Of a DNA stretch of 64,000 nucleotides, positions 44,579 through 55,927 are shown in pieces. Position numbers and translations under genes: made by a program. The stretch comes from Burkholderia metallica. Lineage in GTDB: Bacteria > Pseudomonadota > Gammaproteobacteria > Burkholderiales > Burkholderiaceae. Position 1 is the first letter of the stretch; every line of letters starts with the position of its first letter. The notes beneath the pieces are model-generated. The model had not been told where the DNA came from, ran no database searches, and saw only the letters and a list, made by a program, of their open reading frames with translations. The stretch covers positions 1,178,001-1,242,000 of the forward strand of contig NZ_CADFDB010000001.1 of the NCBI RefSeq assembly GCF_902832845.1. The letters are read 5' to 3'.

Positions 44579-46141
44579 TCACTTCAGCGAGATTTCGTCG
44601 AAGTTGAACGAGCCGTCCGGCATCACGTACGCGCCCTGCAGCCGCTTGCTGCGTGCATACACGATCTTCTCCTGCACGAGGAAGATCCACGGCGCATCGG
44701 TCCAGATCTGCTTCTGCGCATCGGCGTAGAGGTCGGCCTTCTTCGCGCGATCGACCGTCTCGAGCGCCTTCGTCAGGTCGCCGTCGACCGTGTCGTTCTT
44801 GTAGTACGCGGTGTTGACGAGCTTCGGCGGCGCCGACGCGCCGGCGAGCAGCGGCGTGATCGCCCAGTTCGCTTCACCCGTCGACGACGACCAGCCGATG
44901 TAGTACATCCGCACCGGCGCCTTCGCCGGGTCCGGCGCGCTCTCGACCTTCGCGACGCGCTCGCCGGCTTCCAGCGCCTGCACCTGCACCTTCACGCCGA
45001 CCTGCGCAAGCTGCTGCTGCACGAACTGGATCGCCTTCTGCGACGTCGAGTTGTTGTAGGCCGACCACAGCGTCGTCTCGAAGCCGTTCGGATAGCCGGC
45101 TTCCTTCAGCAGCGCGCGGGCCTTCGCCGGGTCGTACGGCCACGGGCCCAGCTTCGTCGCGTAGTCGACGCCCTGCGGCACCACGCCGGTGGACGGCGTC
45201 GCGAAGCCGGCGAATGCGACCTTCGCGAGCGCTTCCTTGTTCACCGCGTAGTTCAGCGCCTGACGCACCTTCGGGTTGTCGAACGGCTTTTGCTGCATGT
45301 TCAGCGACACGTAGCGCTGCACGATCGACGGCCGCTCGACGATGTCCACCTTCGGATTGCCCTTCAGGTCGGCCGCCTGCTCGAACGGGATGCGGAACGC
45401 GAAATCGGCTTCGCCCGTCTTGATCAGCGCCGCGCGCGTGTTGTTGTCGACCACCGGCTTCCAGTCGATCGCGTCGATCTTCGGATAGCCCTTCTTCCAG
45501 TAGCCGGCGAACTTCTTCACCTTCAGGTCGTCGGTCTGCTTCCATTCGACGAACTCGAACGGCCCGGTGCCGACCGGATGCAGCGCGATGTCTCGGCCCC
45601 ACTTCTTCAGCGCGGCCGGCGAGATCATCACGGCCGACGGGTGCGCGAGCGTATTGATCAGCGCCGAGAACGGCTCGCGCAGCGTGAGCTTCACCGTGTA
45701 CGGATCGACCACTTCGGTCTTCTCGATCACGCGGAACATGTTGTAGCGTTTCAGGTGGTTCGCGGGATCGGTCACGCGGTCGAAGTTCGCCTTCACGGCC
45801 GCCGCGTTGAAATCGGTGCCGTCGTGGAACTTCACGCCCTGGCGCAGCTTGATCGTGTAAGTCTTCGCATCCGGGCTCGCTTCGTAGCCGGTCGCCAGCA
45901 CGTTGACGAGCTTCATGTCCTTGTCGAAGCCGAACAGCCCCTGGTAGAACGACTTGACGACGGCCTGCGACACCGTGTCGTTCGCGTCGTACGGGTCCAT
46001 CGTCGTGAACGTCGAATCCACCGCCATCACCGCGGTCTGCTGCGCGAACGCGGGCACCGCGGCCGACAGCGCGAACGCGCCGGCAAGCGCGACGAAACAC
46101 GCGCGCGGACGAAACATCGGGAACGAATGCTGCTTGGTCAT
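44579..46141 (-). CDS. gsiB: Periplasmic glutathione/peptide-binding protein GsiB-like
   Basis: 520 residues with a signal peptide ending AVPAFA before QQTAVMAV. It is an SBP_bac_5 family member: [25 protein letters not shown], then [28 protein letters not shown], which is the family's hallmark block. It captures the peptide and delivers it to GsiCD. AGGAG lies 9 nt before the ATG. GsiB and DppA-type binding proteins cannot be separated reliably by eye, so glutathione as ligand is an inference. Confidence 0.93.
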   Translation of the reverse strand: MTKQHSFPMFRPRACFVALAGAFALSAAVPAFAQQTAVMAVDSTFTTMDPYDANDTVSQAVVKSFYQGLFGFDKDMKLVNVLATGYEASPDAKTYTIKLRQGVKFHDGTDFNAAAVKANFDRVTDPANHLKRYNMFRVIEKTEVVDPYTVKLTLREPFSALINTLAHPSAVMISPAALKKWGRDIALHPVGTGPFEFVEWKQTDDLKVKKFAGYWKKGYPKIDAIDWKPVVDNNTRAALIKTGEADFAFRIPFEQAADLKGNPKVDIVERPSIVQRYVSLNMQQKPFDNPKVRQALNYAVNKEALAKVAFAGFATPSTGVVPQGVDYATKLGPWPYDPAKARALLKEAGYPNGFETTLWSAYNNSTSQKAIQFVQQQLAQVGVKVQVQALEAGERVAKVESAPDPAKAPVRMYYIGWSSSTGEANWAITPLLAGASAPPKLVNTAYYKNDTVDGDLTKALETVDRAKKADLYADAQKQIWTDAPWIFLVQEKIVYARSKRLQGAYVMPDGSFNFDEISLK

Positions 46142-46236
46142 TTTGCTGGGCTCCTAACGGTGAATCGGTGACGCCTCACGGGCGTTTCGGTTTCGACTTC
46201 CTGCAAGCTCGCGCATCGCCGCGGCGATGCATGACT

Positions 46237-48144
<1,908 letters not shown>

Positions 48145-48170
48145 CGTGGGTCCTCCTCGTGCGGTCCGGA

Positions 48171-49172
48171 TCAGGCCGTGTCGTCGTCGCGATAGATGCC
48201 GACCACCGGCGCTTCACCGACGCGCGCGTAGCCGCGGTACATTCCTTCGGTATTGAACGGCATCGCGACGTTGCCGTGCGCATCGACCGCGATGATCCCG
48301 CCGCGGCCCGCGACGCGCGGCAGCTTGTTCATCACGACGTCGTGCGCGGCGTCGGCGAGCGAGGCGCCGCGGTACGCGATCTGCGCGGCCACGTCGTGCG
48401 CGGTCGCGAGCCGGATGAACATCTCGCCGGTGCCGGTGGCCGACACCGCGCAGGTTGCGTCGTCCGCATAGCAACCCGCGCCGATGATCGGCGAATCGCC
48501 GACACGCCCCGGCTGCTTGTTCGTGATGCCGCCCGTCGACGTCGCCGCCGCGATGTGGCCGTTCAGGTCGCACGCGACCGCGCCGACCGTGCCGTGCTTG
48601 CGGTCCGGATCGAGCGGCTCGGCCGGCTGCTGCTGCGATGGCGAAGCGCCGAACGTGAACGTGGCCGCGTCGTGGTCGAGCATCGCGCCGGCCGCCGTGC
48701 GCGCCTTGACCCACTGCGCGTGACGCGCTTCGGTCGCGAAGTAGCCGGGCTCCGCGAGTTCGAGCCCCTGCGCGGCCGCGAACGCATCGGCGCCCGCCCC
48801 GGCGAACAGCACGTGTTCGCTCGCTTCCATCACGCGCCGCGCGGCGAGCACCGGGTTGCGCACGCGCGTCGCGCAGCAGATCGCGCCGGCGCCGAGCGTC
48901 GCGCCGTCCATGACCGCCGCGTCGAGTTCGTGCTTGCCTTCGGCCGTATAAACAGCGCCGCGCCCGGCGTTGAACAGCGGACAGTCCTCGAGCATCCGCA
49001 CCGCGACGGTGACCGCGTCGAGCGCACTGCCGCCATCGGCCAGCACCTGCTGCGCGGCCGTCAGGATCGCGGTCAGTTCGGCGCGGTATTGCCGTTCGGT
49101 ATCGGAATCCATCGCATCGCGCAGGATCGTGCCTGCGCCGCCGTGAATCGCAACGATCGCGGATGAAGTCAT
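48171..49172 (-). CDS. iaaA: Isoaspartyl peptidase/L-asparaginase (Ntn-hydrolase)
   Basis: 333 residues. The precursor is processed before Thr195 in [10 protein letters not shown], giving an alpha-beta heterotetramer; the downstream AAATSTGG and [13 protein letters not shown] motifs are conserved. The enzyme hydrolyses beta-aspartyl dipeptides and, weakly, asparagine. The start at 49172 overlaps the rpiR stop as ATGA. It lies immediately before gsiA, as in E. coli where iaaA (ybiK) precedes the gsi genes, which supports the Gsi naming. Confidence 0.95.
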   Translation of the reverse strand: MTSSAIVAIHGGAGTILRDAMDSDTERQYRAELTAILTAAQQVLADGGSALDAVTVAVRMLEDCPLFNAGRGAVYTAEGKHELDAAVMDGATLGAGAICCATRVRNPVLAARRVMEASEHVLFAGAGADAFAAAQGLELAEPGYFATEARHAQWVKARTAAGAMLDHDAATFTFGASPSQQQPAEPLDPDRKHGTVGAVACDLNGHIAAATSTGGITNKQPGRVGDSPIIGAGCYADDATCAVSATGTGEMFIRLATAHDVAAQIAYRGASLADAAHDVVMNKLPRVAGRGGIIAVDAHGNVAMPFNTEGMYRGYARVGEAPVVGIYRDDDTA

Positions 49173-50113
49173 GGTTTTTTCGGACGGTGAGAAGAAGGGT
49201 TGGCGACGGGCGGCGTCGCTTGCGGCTGCGTGAGCCACGGCAGCAGGAATTCGGTCATCTCGGCCGCGGATTTCGCGGACCGGTGCGTGCGCAGCGCGAC
49301 CGCGTCGATCAGCGCCTCGATCATCGCGAGCACGGCCGCCTCCGACGTGGCCGCGAAACGCCGTTCGGCCCTGACGTACAGGTTCAGCGACGCGATCGGC
49401 GCAAGCGGCGACTGCGGGCCGTCGGAAATACCGAGCACGCGCGCACCGCGAGCGGCCGCGCGGCGGGCCAGTTCGATCGTGTCCTTCACGTAGCGCGGAA
49501 ACGCGAGCGCGATCACGAGATCGCGCGAATCGGCCGTGTACAGCCGCCGCGCCGCATGCGACGGGCCGCCGAGCAGCGCGAGCGACTGCACGTTGTCGTG
49601 ACAGACGGACAGCCCGTGCTCCATCAGCCCGGCGAGAAACGCGCTCGAGCCCGCGCCGAGGATCAGCACGCGTCGCGCGCCGACGATCGCCTCGACCGCG
49701 GCCTCGACATCGGTCGCGTCCAGTTGCGCACGCGTGTTCCCGATATTCGCGACGGCCTGGTCGAACACCGCGTCGATCCACGCGGCACCGCGCACGCCCG
49801 ACTCCTGCTCCTGCGCGGAACGCAGCCGCTCGACGGGGCCGAGCGTTGCCTCGAAGCCGCGCACGAGCGCCGCGCGCATCGCCGGATAGCCGTCGAAGCC
49901 GAGCGCCTTCGCGAAGCGGTTCGCGGTCGCGATCGACGCATTCACGGCCTGCGCGAGTTCGTCGATGCGCATCGTCGCCGCACGGAACGGGTTCGCGAGC
50001 ACGAACTCGCCCATGCGCCGGTGAATCGGCGTCATCAACGGCATGGCCGACGCGATCCGCTCGGCGATCGCGGGTTCGTCGTGGCTGGCGTCGGGCGGAA
50101 CGAGTGGCGTCAT
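49169..50113 (-). CDS. RpiR-family transcriptional regulator (HTH + SIS)
   Basis: 314 residues: an N-terminal HTH_6 domain (MRIDELAQAVNASIATANRFAKALGFDGYPAMRAAL) and a C-terminal SIS sugar-isomerase-like domain (VLILGAGSSAFLA, GARVLGISD). It is the first gene of the peptide operon and overlaps iaaA by ATGA. The frame extends to 50341; the ATG at 50113 gives the normal family length, though no good ribosome-binding site precedes it. A large inverted repeat lies 24-71 bp upstream. The effector is unknown; SIS domains usually sense phosphosugars or amino sugars, which fits peptidoglycan-derived ligands. Confidence 0.85.
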   Translation of the reverse strand: MTPLVPPDASHDEPAIAERIASAMPLMTPIHRRMGEFVLANPFRAATMRIDELAQAVNASIATANRFAKALGFDGYPAMRAALVRGFEATLGPVERLRSAQEQESGVRGAAWIDAVFDQAVANIGNTRAQLDATDVEAAVEAIVGARRVLILGAGSSAFLAGLMEHGLSVCHDNVQSLALLGGPSHAARRLYTADSRDLVIALAFPRYVKDTIELARRAAARGARVLGISDGPQSPLAPIASLNLYVRAERRFAATSEAAVLAMIEALIDAVALRTHRSAKSAAEMTEFLLPWLTQPQATPPVANPSSHRPKKP

Positions 50114-50136
50114 GCGAAGGGGAGTTGCAAGGATGA

Positions 50137-50184
50137 TGAAAATTAATTTACACAATCTCGATAATGAAAAGAAATAAATTTTCA
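50137..50184. promoter_or_regulatory. Inverted repeat upstream of rpiR, probable autoregulatory operator
   Basis: TGAAAATTAATTT (50137-50149) and AAATAAATTTTCA (50172-50184) are inverted with a single mismatch, 22 bp apart, in an AT-rich patch. The spacing centre to centre is about 35 bp, suitable for a tetrameric SIS-type regulator. Confidence 0.6.
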
Positions 50185-50348
50185 TTGCGGTTGTCACACC
50201 CTCTTCCCGCACGTGTCGGTCGTCCGATCGCTCGCCCAGCCCCGCCGCACGGGCCTTCGGCGCGTGATCGCCATGCGGCGCAACGCACGCCGCCGCCCTT
50301 CGCCCATCGGGAAAACCCCGAGCAAGTTCGTTCGAATGCAATTTGGCG

Positions 50349-50384
50349 TTGACCGGATTCGAATTCGAACATAGGATGTTCGAA
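50349..50384 (+). promoter_or_regulatory. Promoter with overlapping palindromic operator for the MFS-GH31-porin operon
   Basis: TTGACC (50349-50354), a 17-bp spacer and TAGGAT (50372-50377) form a good sigma-70-type promoter. A perfect dyad, TTCGAACAT-AGG-ATGTTCGAA (50364-50384), covers the -10 region. This is a repressor-like arrangement. Confidence 0.7.
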
Positions 50385-50587
50385 AATGATCAGTCGTCAG
50401 ATAACATCACCCTTCAATGACGACAGGATGTTCGCTTGAACCCCACTCCTCCGACGTGAAACGGGGAAATTGGCGGCATTCAAGATCGGACATCGTACGA
50501 ATCAGGCGAAAAACAGGCCCTCCGAATGGTGGGTCGTCATGGATCGGGCCGGCGCCGCGCGCCGGCCCTGCCCGACAGGAGACAGCA

Positions 50588-51859
50588 GTGAAGACAGTCA
50601 AGGCGTTGCGCTGGTGGATCATCGTGCTCGTATGTCTCGGCACGATCCTCAACTACCTCGCACGGAATTCCCTCGCGGTGCTCGCCCCCGAGCTGAAGCA
50701 GGTCTTTTCGATCTCGACGCAGCAGTATTCGTACATCGTCGGCGCGTTCCAGATCGGTTATACGATCATGCAGCCCGTGTGCGGCTTCGTCGTCGACCTG
50801 ATCGGGCTGCGGCTCGGGTTCGCGCTGTTCGCGATGCTGTGGTCGGTGGTCGGCGTCGCGCACGGTTTCGCGTCGGGCTGGCTGTCGCTCGGCATCCTGC
50901 GCGGCTTCCTCGGCCTGTTCGAAGCCGCCGCGATTCCGTCGGGAATGAAGGCCGTCGCCGAATGGTTTCCCGATCGCGAGAAATCCGTCGCGGTCGGCTA
51001 CTTCAACGCGGGTACGTCGCTCGGCGCGGCGATCGCGCCGCCGCTCGTCGTGTTCATCTCGATGCGGTTCGGCTGGCAGGCCGCGTTCATGGTCACCGGC
51101 GCGCTCGGCTTCGTGTGGGCCGCGCTCTGGTACACGCAGTACCGCTCGCCCGCCGACCATCCGCGCATCACGTCGCAGGAACGCGCGCTGATCCGCGACG
51201 GCCAGGCGACGATGCCGCCCGTGTCGAAGCGCCGCATTCGCGACGTCGTCACCGCGCGGCGCTTCTGGGCGATCGCGCTGCCGCGCTTCTTCGCCGAGCC
51301 CGCGTGGCAGACCTTCAGCTTCTGGATTCCGCTGTATCTCGCGACCGAACGCCACATGGAACTCAAGCAGATCGCGATCTTCGCGTGGATGCCGTTTCTC
51401 GCGGCCGATCTCGGCGGCATCGCGGGCGGCTACCTGTCACCGTATCTCGCGACGCGCTTCAAGCTGCCGCTCGTGTGGTCGCGCGTGGCCGGCGTCGCGC
51501 TCGGCGCGGTGCTGATGCTCGGGCCCGCGATGATCGGGCTCGTATCGTCGCCGTACACGGCCATCGCGCTGTTCTGCGTCGGCGGCTTCGCGCACCAGAT
51601 GATCTCCGCGCTCGTCAACACGCTGTCGGCCGACGTGTTCGATCCCGAGGAAGTCGGCACCGCGAGCGGCTTCGCGGGGATGGCCGCGTGGATCGGCGGG
51701 CTCGGTTTCTCGCTGCTGGTCGGCGCGCTCGCCGACAAGATCGGCTATACCCCGCTGTTCGCGTGCCTCGGCCTGTTCGACCTCATCGGCGTCACGCTGC
51801 TCGCGGTGCTGATCCGCGGGCAGTCGAAGCAGGAACGCCTGCTCGCACGGCACGCCTGA
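50588..51859 (+). CDS. MFS transporter, hexuronate/sugar-acid (ACS family) type
   Basis: 423 residues and 12 transmembrane segments. The start WWIIVLVCLGTILNYLARNSLAVLAPEL and the following RGFLGLFEAAAIPSGMKAVAEWFP are typical of the anion:cation symporter family (ExuT/GudP-like). The start is GTG at 50588 with AGGAG 7 nt upstream; no ATG fits. It is followed after 27 bp by a GH31 gene and then a porin, so the three genes probably import and cleave an oligosaccharide or glycoside. The exact sugar is not readable. Confidence 0.87.
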   Translation: MKTVKALRWWIIVLVCLGTILNYLARNSLAVLAPELKQVFSISTQQYSYIVGAFQIGYTIMQPVCGFVVDLIGLRLGFALFAMLWSVVGVAHGFASGWLSLGILRGFLGLFEAAAIPSGMKAVAEWFPDREKSVAVGYFNAGTSLGAAIAPPLVVFISMRFGWQAAFMVTGALGFVWAALWYTQYRSPADHPRITSQERALIRDGQATMPPVSKRRIRDVVTARRFWAIALPRFFAEPAWQTFSFWIPLYLATERHMELKQIAIFAWMPFLAADLGGIAGGYLSPYLATRFKLPLVWSRVAGVALGAVLMLGPAMIGLVSSPYTAIALFCVGGFAHQMISALVNTLSADVFDPEEVGTASGFAGMAAWIGGLGFSLLVGALADKIGYTPLFACLGLFDLIGVTLLAVLIRGQSKQERLLARHA

Positions 51860-51886
51860 CCTTCGTTCTCACCAGGAATCGCATTC

Positions 51887-54307
51887 ATGACTTCGCTTCT
51901 TCATCCGCCCGGGTTCCGCGTCGCCGGTCAGCACGCGAACCGCGTGCTGCTCGCGTCCGATGCGGGCGCAACCATCGAGATCTTCGTGCTCGAGGACGAC
52001 ATCGTGCGCGTGCGCGTGCTGCCCGACGCGACGGCGCGCAACCCGCGCACGTGGTCGATCGCGCCCGGCCTCGACGACGTGCCGCTCGACGGGCGCGACC
52101 GCCTCGACCTCGACGGATTCGCGCTGCCCGCCTACACGCTCGACGAAGACGACGACGGCGTGTGCATCGAGACCGCGCAGATCCGGCTCGCGGTGCGCCG
52201 GCAAGGCGGCCGCTGCACGTGGTCGATGCGCGGCGCGGACGGCGTGTGGCGCGTCGCACTCGCCGACCGCGCGACGCAGGCGTACAACTTCGGGTGGTGG
52301 GACGATCGCGCGTATCACTACGTTGCGCGCGAGCACGGCGACAAGGTATTCGGCCTCGGTGAACGCGCGGGCGACCTCGACCGCACCGGCGCGCGCTTCG
52401 AGATGCGCAACATCGACGCGATGGGCTACAGCGCGAAGCACACCGATCCGCTGTACAAGCACATCCCGTTCTACATCACGTGGTCGCCCGATGCATGCCA
52501 GGGCTTCGGCCTCTTCTACGACACGCTGTCGGACTGCGCGTTCGACATGGGCCGCGAACTCGACAACTATCACGGCCCGTACCGCTATTTCGTCGCCGAA
52601 CACGGCGATCTCGACTACTACTTCATCGCGTCGCCCGATACGCCGCTCGCCGCCGCGCGGCGCTTCACGTGGCTCACCGGGCGCCCCGCGCGCACGCCGA
52701 AATGGGGGCTCGGCTATTCGGGCTCGACGATGAGCTACACGGATGCGCCGGACGCGCAGCAGCAGATGAACCGGTTCGTCGACCAGTGCGATACGCACGA
52801 CGTCCTGTGCGATTCGTTCCACCTGTCGTCGGGCTATACGTCGATCGGCGCGAAACGCTACGTGTTCAACTGGAACCGCGAGAAATTTCCCGACGCGAAG
52901 GGCTTCGTGAAGCATTACCGGGACCACGGCATCCGCCTGTGCGCGAACATCAAGCCGTGCCTGCTGCGCGACCATCCTGCGTTCGACGACGCGGCAACGC
53001 GCGGGCTGCTGATCCGCTCGGCGTCCGGCGAGCCCGCATGGGTGCAGTTCTGGGACGAAGTCGGCGCGTATCTCGACTTCACGCAGCCCGACGCGTACCG
53101 CTGGTGGTGCGAGCAGGTCACGTCGGCGCTGCTGGAATACGGGATCGAGTCGACCTGGAACGACAACAACGAGTACGAGATCTGGTCGCCTGACGCGATC
53201 GCGCACGGCTTCGGCCGGCCGTTCCCGGCGCGCGAAGCCAAGGTGCTGCAGACGATGCTGATGATGCGCGCGTCCCGCGAAGCGCAGCGCGCGCATGCGC
53301 CGGCGCGGCGGCCGTTCCTCGTGTCGCGCTCCGGCGGCGCCGGCATGCAGCGCTACGTGCAGACCTGGTCCGGCGACAACTACACGTCGTGGGAAACCTT
53401 GCGCTACAACCTGAAGATGGGCCTCGGGCTGGCGCTGTCGGGCGTGTCGAACATCGGCCACGACATCGGCGGCTTCTCCGGGCCCGCGCCGTCGCCCGAA
53501 CTGCTGCTGCGCTGGGTGCAGTTCGGCATCTTCATGCCGCGCTTCAGCATCCATTCGTGGAACGACGACGGCACCGTCAACGAACCGTGGATGTATCCGG
53601 AGATCACCGCGCAGATCGCGTCGCTGATCAAGCAGCGCTATCGGCTGCTGCCCTACCTCTATCACCTGCTGTGGCTGTCGACGACGCGCTACGAGCCGGT
53701 GCTGCGGCCGACGTTCGCCGATTTCCCCGGCGATGCGCGCTGCTACGACGAATGCGACGACATGATGCTCGGCGACGCGCTGCTCGTCGCACCGGTCGTC
53801 GATCCCGGCCTGATCGAGCGCACCGTCTACCTGCCGTCGGGCGCGCGCTGGATGTGCTGCGCGAGCGCGCGGTCGTTCGACGGCGGCGCGAGCGTGACGC
53901 TGCCCGCGCCGCTCGACACGCCGGTGATGTTGCTGCGCGAGGGCCGCGTGCTGCCGCTGAACGTCGCGCAACAGCATTTCGGCGCACGCGCCGACACGCG
54001 CGGCTTCGTCGTCGCGCCGCGCATCGAGGACGGCGTCGCGTACGGCGAATGCGTCGAGGACGACGGCGAGACGGAAGCATGGCGCGACGGCGAATACGGG
54101 CTGTGGCGCATCGAGACCGGCCGCGAGGCGTCGGGCGCGCTCGGCGTATCGGTGCGCTGGGACGGCCGCCCGGCGCGCCCGGCCGATCGCGTCGAGGTGC
54201 TGCTGCCCGCGTCGCTGCAAGGCCCGGTCGCCGTACGCGGCGCGCGCGTCGAACAGGATGCGCAGGATGGCGCGTGGCGCCGCCTCGTCGTCGCATTCGA
54301 CAACTGA
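51887..54307 (+). CDS. GH31 alpha-glycosidase, cytoplasmic
   Basis: 806 residues. GH31 catalytic residues are visible: nucleophile Asp426 in STWNDNNEYE and acid/base Asp497 in WSGDNYTSW. The N-terminal beta-sandwich includes VFGLGERAGDLDR, and C-terminal beta domains follow. No signal peptide, so it acts in the cytoplasm on an alpha-linked substrate brought in by the upstream MFS protein. The family includes alpha-glucosidases, xylosidases and sulfoquinovosidases. The WNDNNE motif argues against the typical xylosidase or sulfoquinovosidase sequences (KTDFGE, ADFGE). Second gene of the operon. Confidence 0.9.
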   Translation: MTSLLHPPGFRVAGQHANRVLLASDAGATIEIFVLEDDIVRVRVLPDATARNPRTWSIAPGLDDVPLDGRDRLDLDGFALPAYTLDEDDDGVCIETAQIRLAVRRQGGRCTWSMRGADGVWRVALADRATQAYNFGWWDDRAYHYVAREHGDKVFGLGERAGDLDRTGARFEMRNIDAMGYSAKHTDPLYKHIPFYITWSPDACQGFGLFYDTLSDCAFDMGRELDNYHGPYRYFVAEHGDLDYYFIASPDTPLAAARRFTWLTGRPARTPKWGLGYSGSTMSYTDAPDAQQQMNRFVDQCDTHDVLCDSFHLSSGYTSIGAKRYVFNWNREKFPDAKGFVKHYRDHGIRLCANIKPCLLRDHPAFDDAATRGLLIRSASGEPAWVQFWDEVGAYLDFTQPDAYRWWCEQVTSALLEYGIESTWNDNNEYEIWSPDAIAHGFGRPFPAREAKVLQTMLMMRASREAQRAHAPARRPFLVSRSGGAGMQRYVQTWSGDNYTSWETLRYNLKMGLGLALSGVSNIGHDIGGFSGPAPSPELLLRWVQFGIFMPRFSIHSWNDDGTVNEPWMYPEITAQIASLIKQRYRLLPYLYHLLWLSTTRYEPVLRPTFADFPGDARCYDECDDMMLGDALLVAPVVDPGLIERTVYLPSGARWMCCASARSFDGGASVTLPAPLDTPVMLLREGRVLPLNVAQQHFGARADTRGFVVAPRIEDGVAYGECVEDDGETEAWRDGEYGLWRIETGREASGALGVSVRWDGRPARPADRVEVLLPASLQGPVAVRGARVEQDAQDGAWRRLVVAFDN

Positions 54308-54419
54308 ACCGCGTAACCCGGGCAACGCGGGCCGTCCATGCGGCCCGCCGCCGGTCACAGAGGAGGCGACCGAGCCTCCCGTCCACCTTGAAAAGATGAA
54401 GAGATCTGGAGATTCGACG

Positions 54420-55607
54420 ATGAAAGCACCCGTCAACCGTTATGCAATCCTGATTTTATCGGCCGCGTCGCTCGGCACGACCGCCGCTCACGCGCAGAGC
54501 AGCGTGACGCTGTACGGCGTCGTCGACGATTCGCTCGCGTACGTGAACAACCAGCAGGGCCACTCGAACCTCTACCTGCGCGACGGCAACCTGTATGCGT
54601 CGAAGTTCGGGCTGCGCGGCGACGAGGATCTCGGCGGCGGCACGCATGCGATCTTCGACCTGCAGGCCGGCTTCAACCTGAACAACGGCGCGCAGGCCGC
54701 CGCCGGCACGATCTTTAATCGCCAGGCGTTCGTCGGCCTGCGCAACGATCGCTACGGCACGATGACGGCCGGCCGCCAGTACACGCCCTACTTCCTGTTC
54801 GTCGGCCCGTATGCGTCGAGCAGCTGGCTGACCGGCGCGACCGGCGCGCATCCGGGCGACATCGACGGCCTCGACACGACGATCCGCGTGAACAATTCGG
54901 TAACCTATACGTCGCCGACCGTCGGCGGGATGACGGCCAGCGCGATGTACGCATTCGGCGGCATTGCCGGCGCTACCGGCAAGGGCAACACGTTCAGCGC
55001 CGCGCTGCGTTACGCGAACGGGCCGGTCGGCGTCGCGGCCGGCTACCTGCGCATCAACAGCTCGGGCTCGTCGGCCGGCTTCCAGAATCCGGCGACCGCC
55101 GCGTCGGGCAGCTTCGCGGTATCCGTGCTGAACCAGGGCTACCTGAGCGCGAAAGCCGTCGAGCAGGTCGCGGCGGCCGGCAACTACACGCTCGGCAACC
55201 TGACGATGGGCATCAACTATTCGAACGTGAAGTACCTGCCCGGCAACGGCTCCGCGTTCACGGACACGGCCGTGTTCAATACCTACGGCGCACTCGCCGC
55301 CTACCGCTTCACGCCGGCGTTCTCGGTGGCCGGCGCGTTCGCGTACACGCTCGCGTCGAGGGCGAACGGCGTCGACAGCGCGGCCCGCTACCAGCAGTAT
55401 TCGCTGAAGGAGTCGTACAGCCTGTCGAAGCGCACGACGCTCTATGCGCTGCAGGCGTACACGCATTCGAGTGGCCGCACGCTCGGCGCGCAAAGCGCCG
55501 GCCACATCGTCGACGCGGCACCGATCGTCGGCGATTCGCAGCAGCTCACGCCGTCGACGACGCACGGCCAGTTCGTCGGCATGGCCGGCATCGCCGTCAC
55601 GTTCTGA
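54420..55607 (+). CDS. Gram-negative trimeric porin
   Basis: 395 residues with a signal peptide (MKAPVNRYAILILSAASLGTTAAHA) and the Burkholderia/Neisseria porin pattern QSSVTLYGVVDDSLAYVNN, SKFGLRGDEDLGGGTHAIFDLQ, NRQAFVGLRNDRYGTMTAGRQYTP. It ends in a strand-like VGMAGIAVTF with terminal Phe, the outer-membrane assembly signal. It should form a 16-strand outer-membrane channel. GGAG precedes the start by 8 nt. It is 112 bp after the GH31 gene and may admit that pathway's sugar. Confidence 0.93.
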   Translation: MKAPVNRYAILILSAASLGTTAAHAQSSVTLYGVVDDSLAYVNNQQGHSNLYLRDGNLYASKFGLRGDEDLGGGTHAIFDLQAGFNLNNGAQAAAGTIFNRQAFVGLRNDRYGTMTAGRQYTPYFLFVGPYASSSWLTGATGAHPGDIDGLDTTIRVNNSVTYTSPTVGGMTASAMYAFGGIAGATGKGNTFSAALRYANGPVGVAAGYLRINSSGSSAGFQNPATAASGSFAVSVLNQGYLSAKAVEQVAAAGNYTLGNLTMGINYSNVKYLPGNGSAFTDTAVFNTYGALAAYRFTPAFSVAGAFAYTLASRANGVDSAARYQQYSLKESYSLSKRTTLYALQAYTHSSGRTLGAQSAGHIVDAAPIVGDSQQLTPSTTHGQFVGMAGIAVTF

Positions 55608-55927
55608 ACACCTTCTGAACCATCGCGGCAGCGCCTTCCGCGCGCGGCCCCCCGCCGGACGACACGCGATTCGTGCACTGCGCGCACGTCGCGCGGGTCG
55701 TCCGGGTATCCGAACCGCGTCCGTCGCGCGGCATACGCCGCTCGCCGTCAACCCGCCGCGCGGGTTTTCCCGACCTCCCCAATGCCTTACAATTCGTCAG
55801 GTTTCTCCTTCTGCATGCCCCCTTCTTGCAGTTCCGACACCGCGGTACACTCGACGCACGCCGTATCAGGGTCCGACACGCGACGCGCGTGCCGGGCGGC
55901 GTCGCGCCTCGTTGCGCCCACAACCGG
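55608..55927. other. Intergenic region porin / BCCT gene
   Basis: 320 bp presumably carrying the BCCT promoter. No hairpin with a T-run and no convincing promoter hexamers were found. Frames crossing it are not gene-like. Confidence 0.45.

Larger units (their letters stand above)
50114..50587. other. Divergent control region rpiR operon / MFS operon
   Basis: 474 bp with two strong symmetrical elements (50137-50184 near rpiR and 50364-50384 before the MFS gene) and a clear sigma-70-like promoter for the MFS operon. Leader from the promoter to the MFS start is about 205 bp. No coding frame is supported. Confidence 0.7.

Noticed and set aside
51869-54436. 855-residue minus-strand frame across the GH31 gene
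   Set aside because: No ribosome-binding site, no hydrophobic or catalytic motifs, and extreme arginine/alanine content; opposite the GH31 coding sequence.
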